In this document: positions 33,016 through 41,443 of the stretch, piece by piece
Layout of the letters: every line of letters starts with the position of its first letter
Position numbering within the stretch: position 1 is the stretch's first letter
Assembly (NCBI GenBank): GCA_963830885.1
Contig: CAWHOA010000003.1
Location: 1-64,000 of the forward strand
Source of the DNA: JAIBJN01 sp963830885
GTDB taxonomy: Bacteria > Actinomycetota > Thermoleophilia > Gaiellales > Gaiellaceae
Length of the DNA stretch: 64,000 nt
Direction: 5' to 3'
The notes under the pieces: generated by a model
Database searches by the model: none
What the model was told of the DNA's origin: nothing
The model's input: the letters and a program-made list of their open reading frames with translations, nothing else
Translations under genes and position numbers: made by a program

Positions 33016-33185
33016 GAAACGTAGCGGAGCACGACGCGCCAGCCGTCCGGATCCTCGAACGTCAGATCGTCGTTCCAGTACGGGTTCTCGGGCTCGACCG
33101 GATCGTGCCCGAGCGCGCGGAGGCGCTCTTCGGCCGAGACGATTACTCGAGCGAAGCGGACGGCCGCGACGTCAGCCGCGTTCAT
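33012..33185 (-). pseudogene. VOC (glyoxalase) superfamily remnant, 57 codons
   Basis: The ORF overlaps the end of the glutamine-synthetase-like gene by 14 nt and the amidotransferase start by 4 nt. The product contains EERLRALGHDPVEPENPYW and TFEDPDGWRVVL, the C-terminal beta-beta-beta part of a VOC domain; normal VOC proteins are about 120 aa. The front half is missing because the space is occupied by the upstream gene. It may be a remnant retained for translational coupling, or a single-module protein that dimerises. Confidence 0.6.
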
Positions 33186-34507
33186 ACAGGCGCTCGCGCT
33201 CCCAGCAGGTGACCGCTTCGTCGAAGAGGCGCTGCTCCGTGCGCGCGTAGTTCAGGTAGTGGTCGACGACGTCGTCGCCGAGCGCCGGGCGGGCCATCGA
33301 GCCCTGCTCGAGCGCGGCGATCCCCTCGCGCAGCGAAGAGGGGAAGCGCTCGGCGTCCGACTCGTAGGCATTTCCTTCGAGCGCGTCCGGCAGCTCGAGC
33401 TCGTTCTCGATCCCGTGCAGGCCGGCGGCCAGGAGCGCCGCGAAGGCGAGGTACGGGTTCACGTCGCCGCCCGGAATCCGGGTCTCCGTGCGAAGCCCTG
33501 CGCCGTGGCCGACGATGCGGAAGCCGCACGTGCGGTTGTCGTGGCCCCAGGCGAGCGTGGTCGGCGCCCAGCTCCCGGCGGCGAAGCGCTTGTACGAGTT
33601 GATCGTCGGCGCGACGAAGATCGCCAGCTCCTTGAGGCAGGCGATCTGTCCGGCCAGGTACTGCTTGAAGACGTCGGACTCGCCCGCGAACGCGCTCTCG
33701 CCCTCGCGCCACAGGCTCGAGTGGATGTGGCACGAGCTGCCGATCCACTCGTGGTCGGGCTTGGCCATGAAGGTGATCGAGCAGCCGTTCAGGTGCGCGA
33801 TTTCCTTGGCGCCGTTCTTGTAGACCGTGTGGTTGTCGGCCATGGTGACCGCGTCCGCATAGCGGAAGTTGATCTCCTGCTGGCCGGGCCACGCCTCGCC
33901 CTTCGACGTCTCCACCTTGATGCCGGCGCCCTGCATCCCGTTGCGGATCTGGCGGATCAAGGGCTCGTCGTAGGTCGTGGCGAGGATGTGGTAGTCGAGG
34001 ATGTACGGCACCGACGGCGTCAGGCCGCGGTAGTGCTGGGCGTGCGCCTGCTCGTAGCTCTCCTTGAGGAGATAGAACTCGAGCTCCGAGCCGAACATGG
34101 GCGTGAAGCCGAGCTCGGCCGCCCGCTCGACCTGCCGCTTCAGGACCTGCCGCGGAGACGGAGCGACCGGCTTGCCGTCGTGCCAGAGGACGTCGCAGAG
34201 GACGAGCGCCGTCGCCTCGAGCCACGGGATCCGCCTGAGCGTGGCCGGAGTCGGGCTGAAGGACGAAGTCGCCGTAGCCCTGCTCCCAGCTCGCAATCCC
34301 GTAGCCGGGGATCGGGTCCATCTCCATGTCGAGCGCGAGCAGGTAGTTGCAGCCCTCGACCCCGTGCTCGGCCACGTGCTCCTCGACGAAGAACTCACCG
34401 TGCAGGCGCTTGCCCATGAGCCGCCCCTGCATGTCCGTGAAGGCGACGATGACGGTGTCGACCGAGCCGTCCGCGACCGCCTGTGCCAGCTCGTCCGTCG
34501 TGAGCAT
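33172..34507 (-). CDS. Glutamine-synthetase-like gamma-glutamyl-amine ligase (PuuA/GlnA3 type), one frameshift
   Basis: Combined length about 444 aa. The N-terminal part VIVAFTDMQGRLMGKRLHGEFFVEEHV is typical of the GS family members that ligate glutamate to amines rather than ammonia. After the frameshift near 34243 (one extra C) follow FGSELEFYLL, GQQEINFRYADAVTMADNH, CHIHSSLW, NSYKRFAAGSWAP and RTETRIPGGDVNPYLAFAALLAAG, covering the ATP and metal sites. With the PuuD-like and PuuC-like genes downstream and a permease divergent, an amine (putrescine, other polyamine or monoamine) is the likely substrate. The ATG is leaderless behind TAGACT (34515-34520). Confidence 0.87.
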
Positions 34508-34514
34508 GGCCGGG

Positions 34515-34520
34515 AGTCTA
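34515..34520 (-). promoter_or_regulatory. -10 box TAGACT, leaderless ligase gene
   Basis: On the minus strand TAGACT lies 7 nt before the ATG at 34507; a CTGTCA 17 nt upstream is a plausible -35. Confidence 0.5.
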
Positions 34521-34536
34521 CGTTCGTCCTGCCGGC

Positions 34537-34566
34537 TTGACAGGAACTCCCTGGGAGGCGTAGAAA
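34537..34566 (+). promoter_or_regulatory. Permease promoter (TTGACA-N18-TAGAAA)
   Basis: A perfect -35 TTGACA at 34537-34542 and TAGAAA at 34561-34566. It overlaps the divergent promoter of the ligase, so one regulator could control both. GAGGAG lies 5-6 nt before the ATG at 34602. Confidence 0.6.
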
Positions 34567-34601
34567 GCCCCGATCCTAGGCCGCCGAACTGAGGAGGCGT
34601 A

Positions 34602-36236
34602 ATGACACAAGGGCCTGAGACGGGGCGCTATCACACCTCGGAGGACGAACACATCCTCCACAAGCTCGGCTACGCCCAGGAGCTGTTCCGGGGCATGGGC
34701 GGGTTCCGGAACTTCGCGATCTCGTTCACGATCATCTCGATCCTCGCGGGGTGCCTGACCTCGTACAACATCGGTTTCGAGCACGGCGGCCCGATGTGGG
34801 TGGTCTTCGGCTGGCTGCTCGTCGGCCTCATGGCGACGATCATCTCCCTCGCCATGGCGGAGATCGCCTCGGCCTATCCGACCGCCGGCGGTCTGTACTA
34901 CTGGGCGTCGAAGCTCGGCAGCCCGGGCTGGGGCTGGGCGACGGGGTGGTTCAACCTCATCGGCCAGATCGCGGTCACCGCGGCGATCGGCTACGGGCTC
35001 GCCCTCTTCGGGCAGGCGCTCTTCGACTTCTGGTTCTCGTACACCGAGCACATGAACGACTGGTTCGGCGCGTCGTTCGATGCCTCGACGTACATCCTCT
35101 ACGCGATCTTCCTGTCCGCCGCGGCGCTCATCAACCTGCTGAACATCCGCCTGACCTCGGGCCTGAACATGATCTCGGCCTGGTGGCACATGGTCGGCGT
35201 CGTCGTGATCGTCGCGATCCTGATCATCGTCCCGAACGACCACCAGTCGGTCTCGTACGTGTTCACGCAGACCATCAACAACTCGGGCTTCGGCGACGGC
35301 ACGACCCAGTTCGGGCTCGCGTTCCTGCTCGTGCTCGGGCTGGGGATGCTGCTCCCGCAGTACACGATCACCGGGTTCGACGCGTCGGCGCACACCGCCG
35401 AGGAGACCAACAACGCATCCCGGATGGCGGCGATGGGGATGTGGACGTCCGTTGTCGTCTCCGTGATCTTCGGCTGGATCCTCCTCGTCGCGGTGACGTT
35501 CGCGATCCCGAGTAACCAGGGGGCGCTCGACACCGTCAACGCCCTCGGGCTGCTCGTGCCGTGGATCTGGGCCGAGTCGATGGGCCAGAACTGGGCGGAG
35601 GCGCTGCTCTTCATCTGCGTTGTCGCACAGTTCTTCTGCGTGACGGCGTCCGTGACGTCGGCGTCGCGGATGATGTTCGCGTTCTCGCGCGACCGCGCCG
35701 TGCCGGGCCATCAGCTCTGGCGGCGCGTCGCGAAGAACCGCGTGCCGCACTGGTCGGTCTTCGGCATCTGGCTCTTCGCGGGCATCCTGATGATCCCCGC
35801 GGTCTGGAACTACTTCGTCGGCTACGCGGTCGGCACCGCGATCGCGGTGATCGGCCTCTACATCGCCTTCGTGATCCCCGTCTACCTGCGCTGGCGCAAG
35901 GGCGACAGCTGGGACGAGCCGAGGGCGTGGAGCCTTGGCAAGCACTACAAGTGGATCGACCCGCTGTCGATCGCATGGGTCGCCTTGATCACGATCATCT
36001 TCATGATCCCGCTGTACAAGATCGGCCTTCCGTGGGAGGAAGACTTCGACTGGCGCTTCACCAACTACACGATCCTCTGGTTCGCCGGCATCGGCCTGAT
36101 CTTCGGCGGCTGGTGGGTCCTCTCCGCTCGCAAGTGGTTCAAGGGCCCCGTCCGCATGGGCACCGAGGAGGAGCTCGAGCGCTACGAGGAGGAGCTCGAG
36201 AAGAGAACCGGAACGGCCTCGGCTATCGGAAGCTAA
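34602..36236 (+). CDS. APC-superfamily amino acid/amine permease
   Basis: A 544-aa integral membrane protein with about 12 hydrophobic helices. The APC signature appears as FRNFAISFTIISILAGCLTSYNIGFEHGGP in helix 1 and ISLAMAEIASAYPTAGGLYYWASKLG at helix 3; TGFDASAHTAEETNNASRMAAMGM matches the conserved loop of the BAT/GABA-permease branch. The hydrophilic C-terminus has an acidic EELERYEEELEKR helix. It is divergent from the ligase and its relatives, which makes it the probable importer of the amine substrate. Its TAA overlaps the stop of the convergent HAD gene. Confidence 0.92.
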   Translation: MTQGPETGRYHTSEDEHILHKLGYAQELFRGMGGFRNFAISFTIISILAGCLTSYNIGFEHGGPMWVVFGWLLVGLMATIISLAMAEIASAYPTAGGLYYWASKLGSPGWGWATGWFNLIGQIAVTAAIGYGLALFGQALFDFWFSYTEHMNDWFGASFDASTYILYAIFLSAAALINLLNIRLTSGLNMISAWWHMVGVVVIVAILIIVPNDHQSVSYVFTQTINNSGFGDGTTQFGLAFLLVLGLGMLLPQYTITGFDASAHTAEETNNASRMAAMGMWTSVVVSVIFGWILLVAVTFAIPSNQGALDTVNALGLLVPWIWAESMGQNWAEALLFICVVAQFFCVTASVTSASRMMFAFSRDRAVPGHQLWRRVAKNRVPHWSVFGIWLFAGILMIPAVWNYFVGYAVGTAIAVIGLYIAFVIPVYLRWRKGDSWDEPRAWSLGKHYKWIDPLSIAWVALITIIFMIPLYKIGLPWEEDFDWRFTNYTILWFAGIGLIFGGWWVLSARKWFKGPVRMGTEEELERYEEELEKRTGTASAIGS

Positions 36237-36881
36237 GGCGCCAGCGCGCGCCGCACGGCTTCGAGATCAAGCGCCGGAGCGAGCTCGTCCGCCAGGGCGA
36301 GCCGCTCCGGCGCATGTGTTCCCGGAATCGCGACACAGCGCATCCCGGCCGCCTTCGCGGAGGCCACGCCGGCCTCCGTGTCCTCGAAGACGGTCACCTC
36401 CTCCGGCCGGAGCCCGTCGCCCAGGAGCTCCAGCGCGAGCAGGTAGCCGGCCGGGTCGGGCTTCCCGCGCTCGACGTCCTCGATCGTGACCACCACCGGC
36501 AAAGGCGTCGGCGAGGCCGGCAGCCTCGAGCGCAGGGACGACCTCGGCGCGATGGGCGCCCGACACCACCGCGATCGGGACGAGCCCGGCGGCGTGGCCC
36601 ACGGCCTCACGGGCCGCCGGTGAGATGGTCGAGCCGTCGGCCACCTGCGCCCGGTAGCGGGCGATGCGCTCGGCGAGGACGGCATCTACCGCGGGATGGT
36701 CCTCGCCCAGCCAGAGGCGCACGATCTCCGGGTCGGAGAGGCCGGCCAGCCGCTCGTAGTAGACGTCCTCGGAGAGCGGGTGTCCCTGCTCGGCGAAGAG
36801 GTCGGCGAGGATCGCGAAGAGCAGCGGCTCGTCGTCGGAGAGCGTCCCGTTGAAGTCGAACATCAGAGCGCGTGCGCCCAC
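36233..36881 (-). CDS. HAD-family hydrolase (beta-phosphoglucomutase-like), one frameshift
   Basis: Combined about 215 aa. Motif I reads MFDFNGTLSDDEP, with Asn where most phosphatases have the second Asp (DxD). A helical cap follows, motif II is VVSGAHRAEV, then after a single extra C near 36497 comes VVVTIEDVERGKPDPAGYLLALELLG (motif III Lys) and VFEDTEAGVASAKAAGM (motif IV). Phosphatase or mutase activity on a sugar phosphate is the usual role. GTG at 36881 is downstream of TAGACT (36892-36897) supplied by the end of the repeat element at 36898-37060. Confidence 0.83.
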
Positions 36882-36891
36882 GGCGCCCGCC

Positions 36892-36897
36892 AGTCTA
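36892..36897 (-). promoter_or_regulatory. -10 box TAGACT at the left edge of repeat element A
   Basis: On the minus strand TAGACT starts right where the repeat arm ends and lies 10 nt before the HAD GTG. Confidence 0.4.
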
Positions 36898-37060
36898 AGA
36901 GGGTCTGGCAAAGCGGCGACTGTGCCGCCCGGCCGCGCTGCTCGCCCCGAAGACTGCGTCCTCGGTCGCGCCCGTAGCCTCCGGCTACGAACGCTCCCTG
37001 CGTCCTTGCTTCGGAACGACCATCGCACCCCGACGACGAGCGAGCTTGGCCAGACCCTCT
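36898..37060. repeat. Nested inverted-repeat element A
   Basis: Outer arms 36898-36909 and 37049-37060 are perfect 12-bp complements (extended imperfectly). Next to the left arm is the block CGGCGACTGTGCCG (36915-36928) that also occurs, inverted, in element C. The centre is a 54-nt core (36956-37009) with a hairpin CGTAGCC-TCC-GGCTACG flanked by direct repeats GCGTCCT (36956-36962, 37000-37006); CCGAAG/CTTCGG bracket the core. The same core is found in element B (51 of 54 identical). It fills the gap between divergent genes. Confidence 0.8.
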
Positions 37061-37065
37061 AGGAT
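37060..37065 (+). promoter_or_regulatory. -10 box TAGGAT at the right edge of element A
   Basis: TAGGAT begins in the last base of the right repeat arm and ends 6 nt before the GTG at 37072, a leaderless arrangement. Confidence 0.5.
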
Positions 37066-37071
37066 CTCGCG

Positions 37072-39494
37072 GTGCGAGAGCGAGCGCGAGCGGTGGTCAT
37101 CGGCGGAGGTGTCGGCGGCGCCTCGATCCTCTACTGGCTGACGAAGCTCGGCTGGGACGACGTCCTGCTCGTGGAGAGGGCCGACCTGACGAGCGGCTCG
37201 ACGTTCCATTCGGCGGGGCTCGTCGGCCAGCTCCGCGGCTCCCTCAGCCTGACGCGGATGATGATGGACTCGGTCGACCTCTACCGCACGCTCGCCGACG
37301 AGGTGGGGCTCGAGACCGGCTGGCACGAGGTCGGCTCGCTGCGGCTCGCCTCGTCGCAGGAGCGGATGGAGGAGCTGGCCCGTCAGGCCGGCTGGGCGAA
37401 GACGTTCGGGCTTCCGCTCGAGCTGGTCTCGGCCGAGGAGGCGCAGCGGCGCTTCCCGCCGATGTCCACCGAAGGTGTGCTCGGCGCCGCCTACCTCCCG
37501 ACCGACGGCTACATCGACCCGAGCCAGCTCACGTTCGCGCTGGCCGAGGGCGCGCGGCGCGGCGGTGCCGAGATCGCCACGCACACCCGGGTCACCGCGA
37601 TCGGAGTCGAGCGCGGCCGCGTCACCGGCGTCGAGACGGACAAGGGCTCCGTCGAGGCCGACGTGGTCGTCAACGCCGGCGGCATGTTCGCCGGGGAGAT
37701 CGGCCGTCTGGCCGGGGTGAACGTCCCCGTGATCCCGATGGCCCACGAGTACCTGATCACGAAGCCGAGCGGCGTCCCGCTCGACGTGCCGACCATGCGC
37801 GATCCCTCGCTCCTCGTCTACTTCCGCGGCGAGTCCGGCGGCCTGGTCATGGGCGGCTACGAGCGCAACCCGGCGCCCTGGGGCCTCGACGGGATCGCGC
37901 CCGACTTCAACGGGCAGCTCCTCGAGGAGGACTGGGAGCGCTTCGAGGAGCTGATGACGAACGCGATCGTGCGGGTGCCGGAGCTCGAGGAGGCCGAGGT
38001 GGTGAAGCTCGTCAACGGGCCAGAGGCGTTCACCCCGGACGGCGAGTTCATCCTCGGCGAGTCGGACGTGCGCGGCTTCTGGGTCGCGGCGGGCTTCTGC
38101 GCGCACGGGCTCGCCGGCGCGGGCGGCATGGGGAAGCTCGTGGCCGAGTGGATCGTCGAGGGCCTCCCGAGCCTGGACGTCTGGGAGATGGACTCCCGGC
38201 GCTTCGGCGCCGCCTATCGGAGCCAGGCCTACACGCTCGCCCGCACCGTGGAGGTCTACTCGACGTACTACGACGTCAAGTACCCGGGCCACGAGCGGGA
38301 GGCGGGCCGGCCCCTGCGGGTCTCACCGGCCTACGAGCGGCTGCAGGAGCTTGGCGCGGCCTTCGGCGAGAAGTCCGGCTGGGAGCGCGCGAACTGGTTC
38401 GAGCCGAACGCGGCGCACGGGGACGAGTCGCTGCGGCCGCGCGGCTGGGCGGGGCGCCTCTGGTCGCCCGCGATCGGGGCGGAGCACCGCGCCTGCCGCG
38501 AGGCCGTCGCCCTCTTCGACGAGACGTCCTTCGCCAAGCTCGACGTCGTCGGGCCGGGCGCGGCCGCATTCCTCGAGTCGCTGTGCGCCAACCGCGTCGC
38601 CCGCGATGTCGGCGCCGTCACCTACACGCAGATGCTGAACCCGCGCGGCGGCATCGAGTGCGACTTCACCGTGACGCGTCTCGCGGACGAGCGCTTCCGC
38701 ATCGTCACGGGCACGGCCTTCGGCCAGCACGACGCGGCCTGGATCCGCGCGCACGCGCCGGACGACGGCTCGGTGCTCGTCGAGGACGTCACCTCGCGCT
38801 ATGCCTGCCTCGGCGTCTGGGGCCCGGCCGCGCGCGAGCTGCTGCAGCCGCTCACGGACGACGACCTGGGGAACGAAGCGTTCCCGTACATGCGAGCGAG
38901 GGAGCTCAGCGTCGGCCCCGTCCCCTGCCTGGCCGTGCGCGTGACGTACGTCGGCGAGCTCGGCTGGGAGCTCTACTGCCCGACCGAGTTCGGGCGCAGG
39001 CTGTGGGACACCCTCTGGGAGGCGGGCCGCGAGCACGGCCTCGTCGCCGGCGGCTACAAGGCGATCGACTCCCTGCGGCTGGAGAAGGGATACCGCGTCT
39101 GGGGCGCCGACATCACGCCCGACGAGAGCCCCGTACGAGGCCGGCCTCGGCTTCGCCGTCAAGCTCGACAAGGGCGACTTCGTCGGGCGGGAGGCGCTCG
39201 TCGCCGCGCAGGACCGGACCGCTCGACCGGAGGCTCGCGTGCCTCGTCCTCGACGAGCCGCGCGCGGTCGCGCTCGGGTCGGAGCCGGTGCGGATGGAGG
39301 GCGAGGTCCTCGGCCGCGTGACCAGCGGTGGCTACGGCTACTCGGTGGAGCGCTCGATCGCGTTTGCCTACGTGCCGGCCGCCGCCGTCGAGCCTGGGCG
39401 CCGCGTCGAGGTGGAGATCTTCGGCGAGTGGGTGGAGGGGTCGATCGCCGAGGAGCCGCTCTGGGACCCGGCGGGAGAGCGCATCCGTGCCTGA
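37072..39494 (+). CDS. FAD-dependent dehydrogenase fused to a GcvT domain (dimethylglycine/sarcosine dehydrogenase type), two frameshifts
   Basis: About 806 aa in all. N-terminal DAO-type FAD domain: VVIGGGVGGASILYWLTKLG and STFHSAGLVGQLRGS, with substrate segments up to about 370. The GcvT folate-binding part follows (about 420-806): ALFDETSFAKLDVVGPGAAAFLESL, NPRGGIECDFTVTRL and TYVGELGWELYCP. Two extra bases near 39133 and 39221 break the GcvT part; the third frame restores CLVLDEPRAVALGSEPV to the end. These enzymes oxidatively demethylate N-methyl glycines and pass formaldehyde to tetrahydrofolate. It could instead serve as the missing amine oxidase of the neighbouring gamma-glutamylation genes, but the GcvT fusion argues for a methylamine substrate. 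Confidence 0.88.
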
Positions 39495-40137
39495 GGGCTC
39501 CCAGGTTCAGCAGGTCGCGGAGGGCCTGTGGATCTGGCGGCTTACCCATCCCGACTGGTCGCCCGAGGCGGACTGGGACCCGCCGGTCACCTCGACGTGC
39601 GTGCGTTCCGGCGGCGAGGTCGTTCTCCTCGACCCGCTCGCGCCGCCGCAGGAGGAGGATCCGGTGTGGGGCCGGCTCGACGCCGACCCGCCCACGGCGG
39701 TGGTCGTCCTCAAGCCGGATCACGTCCGCGACGTCGACAGATTCGTCGAGCGCTACGGAGCCCGGGCTTACGGGCCGGCGCTCTTCTTCCGGCACGACGT
39801 CCCCGAGGTCGAGCTGGAGGCTGTGGAGCCGGGCGACGAGCTGCCCGGCGGCCTTGTCGCGCTCTACGACGGGCGCGGCCGCAACGAGACACCCGCCTGG
39901 CTCCCGGAGCAGCGCGCTCTCGTCTTCGCCGATGCCCTGACGGCGCCAGGCGGCCGGCTCCAGGTGTGGGCGACGCCGTGGCACGAGGAGCGGGCGCTGC
40001 CGGCGCTCCGCGCGCTCCTCGAGCTGCCGTTCGAGCACGTGATCGTCTCGCACGGCGAGCCGGTCCACGACCGCGCCGCCTACGAGGCGGCGCTCGAGCT
40101 CCCGCCCTATGCCGAGTCGCCGGCCGGCGGGAGCTAG
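39487..40137 (+). CDS. Metallo-beta-lactamase-like protein with degenerate metal site
   Basis: A 216-aa protein that overlaps the FAD/GcvT stop by 8 nt. The order GLWIWRLTHPDW, STCVRSGGEVVLLDPLAPP, LVFADALTAPGGRLQVW, VIVSHGEPV follows an MBL-fold scaffold, but the H-x-H-x-D-H metal motif is replaced by VLKPDHVRDVDRFVERYG. A normal zinc hydrolase activity is unlikely unless other ligands serve. It may be a binding or scaffold protein for the fused dehydrogenase. Its TAG overlaps the stop of the convergent hydrolase gene (CTAG). Confidence 0.6.
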   Translation: MPEGSQVQQVAEGLWIWRLTHPDWSPEADWDPPVTSTCVRSGGEVVLLDPLAPPQEEDPVWGRLDADPPTAVVVLKPDHVRDVDRFVERYGARAYGPALFFRHDVPEVELEAVEPGDELPGGLVALYDGRGRNETPAWLPEQRALVFADALTAPGGRLQVWATPWHEERALPALRALLELPFEHVIVSHGEPVHDRAAYEAALELPPYAESPAGGS

Positions 40138-41433
40138 TTACCGCCCAGCAAGGCGTCGTCGAAGAAGCCGACGACCCGCCGCTCGTACTCCTGGGGCTCG
40201 GCGTCGATCGCGCCCGTGTGCCCGCCTTCGGCGGCCCAGAGCTGCTTGGGCTGGTTCGCCGCCTCGTAGTAGGTCGGAGTCAGGTTCTCGCCTCCCTGCC
40301 CGGGAGTAGCGTGGATGAAGAACACGGGGATGGTGATCTCGGCGCTGAGATCCTTGAGGCCGCGCGGCGGCAGGTCACTCGTGAAGGCCGCGGTCGCGGC
40401 GGTCGTCAGCCCGATCACCCCGGTGACGATCCACGAGTCCAGTCCGGGCAGGTCCACCGCCTCTCGGACCGACCGGATGCCCGCGCCCTCGGAGACGACC
40501 GCCTGGAGCCCATCGAGCTCGGCGGCGGCCTGGAGGAGGACCTCGCCGCCGACCGAGAGGCCGAGCGCGCCGATCCGGTCGCTCGTCCACCTCGGGCCGA
40601 GCGCGCAGGAATGCGATCGCCGCCTCCACGTCGCGCGTGCCCGCCCAGCCGAGTCCGTTCGGGTCGCCTTCGCTCTCGCCCTCTCCGCGCCGGTCGAAGA
40701 GCAGGACGCCGTAGCCGTGCTCGGCGAGCATCCTGGCGGGCTTCTGCGGCCCCTTGCGGCCGGGGATGACGATCACGGTCGCGCCGTTCTTCGTCGGCAC
40801 GTACCAGCCCTCGAGCCTGAGCCCGTCGCTCGTCGTGAAGGAAACGTCCTCGTACGCGGTCCCGAGCTCCGGAGTCGGCACGTAGGCGCGCGCCGCGTGG
40901 GTGACCACGTAGACCTCGGAGACCGGGTAGACGACCATGTACGTGCAGAGGAGGAAGGCCACTGTCAGGAGAGCGCGCCGTAGGTAGCGGCGGGCCACGC
41001 TGCCGCCCTTCCTCGACCTCCACAGCGTCACGAGGCCGATGCCGACGAGGAGCACCCCGGCGGGGATGGCCAGGAGCCCGGTGTAGTCGTCCCCGGACGG
41101 GCCGTTCTCCCGGGTGTAGTAGCCGGCCTCTCCGATGCCCATGATGGCGATGAAGAGCCCGACGAAGATCGCGAGCGCCCCACGGAGGCCCGGTCGCAGG
41201 CGCGGGTAGGCCCAGGCGAACAGAACGAGGAGGCCGGCCTGCACGAGGCCGCCGGCGAGGTGGTCGCCGGCCGAGGTGCCGGGCTGCGGCTGGAGGAAGT
41301 TGTCGTCCACCACGTGGAGCGCCGCGATGCCGAGCGCGAGCCGCGCCAGGCCCGCCTCGGTGCGCAGGGCCGCCCCGATCCTTCCTGGGGCGGCCCTGCT
41401 GGATTCGACGCGACGGTGCGCGGCGCTGGTCAA
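40134..41433 (-). CDS. Membrane-anchored alpha/beta hydrolase, one frameshift
   Basis: About 432 aa. The first half has four or five hydrophobic helices (for example AGGLVQAGLLVLFAWAYPRL and GALAIFVGLFIAIMGIGEAGYY). A hydrolase domain follows: SDGLRLEGWYVPTKNGATVIVIPG, LFDRRGEGESEGDPNG, then after a single extra C near 40581 the nucleophile elbow LGLSVGGEVLLQAA and the catalytic His near GGHTGAI. It is likely an inner-membrane esterase or peptidase facing one side. The start at 41433 is TTG; it lies 10 nt from the MMPL gene upstream in the same operon. Confidence 0.8.
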
Positions 41434-41443
41434 GGCGAGTTGC

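Noticed and set aside
36900..37060. Short ORFs reading through the repeat cores (such as CVLGRARSLRLR...)
   Set aside because: The same core gives different frames in copies A and B, its similarity is at DNA level around a hairpin, and the peptides have no conserved ends.
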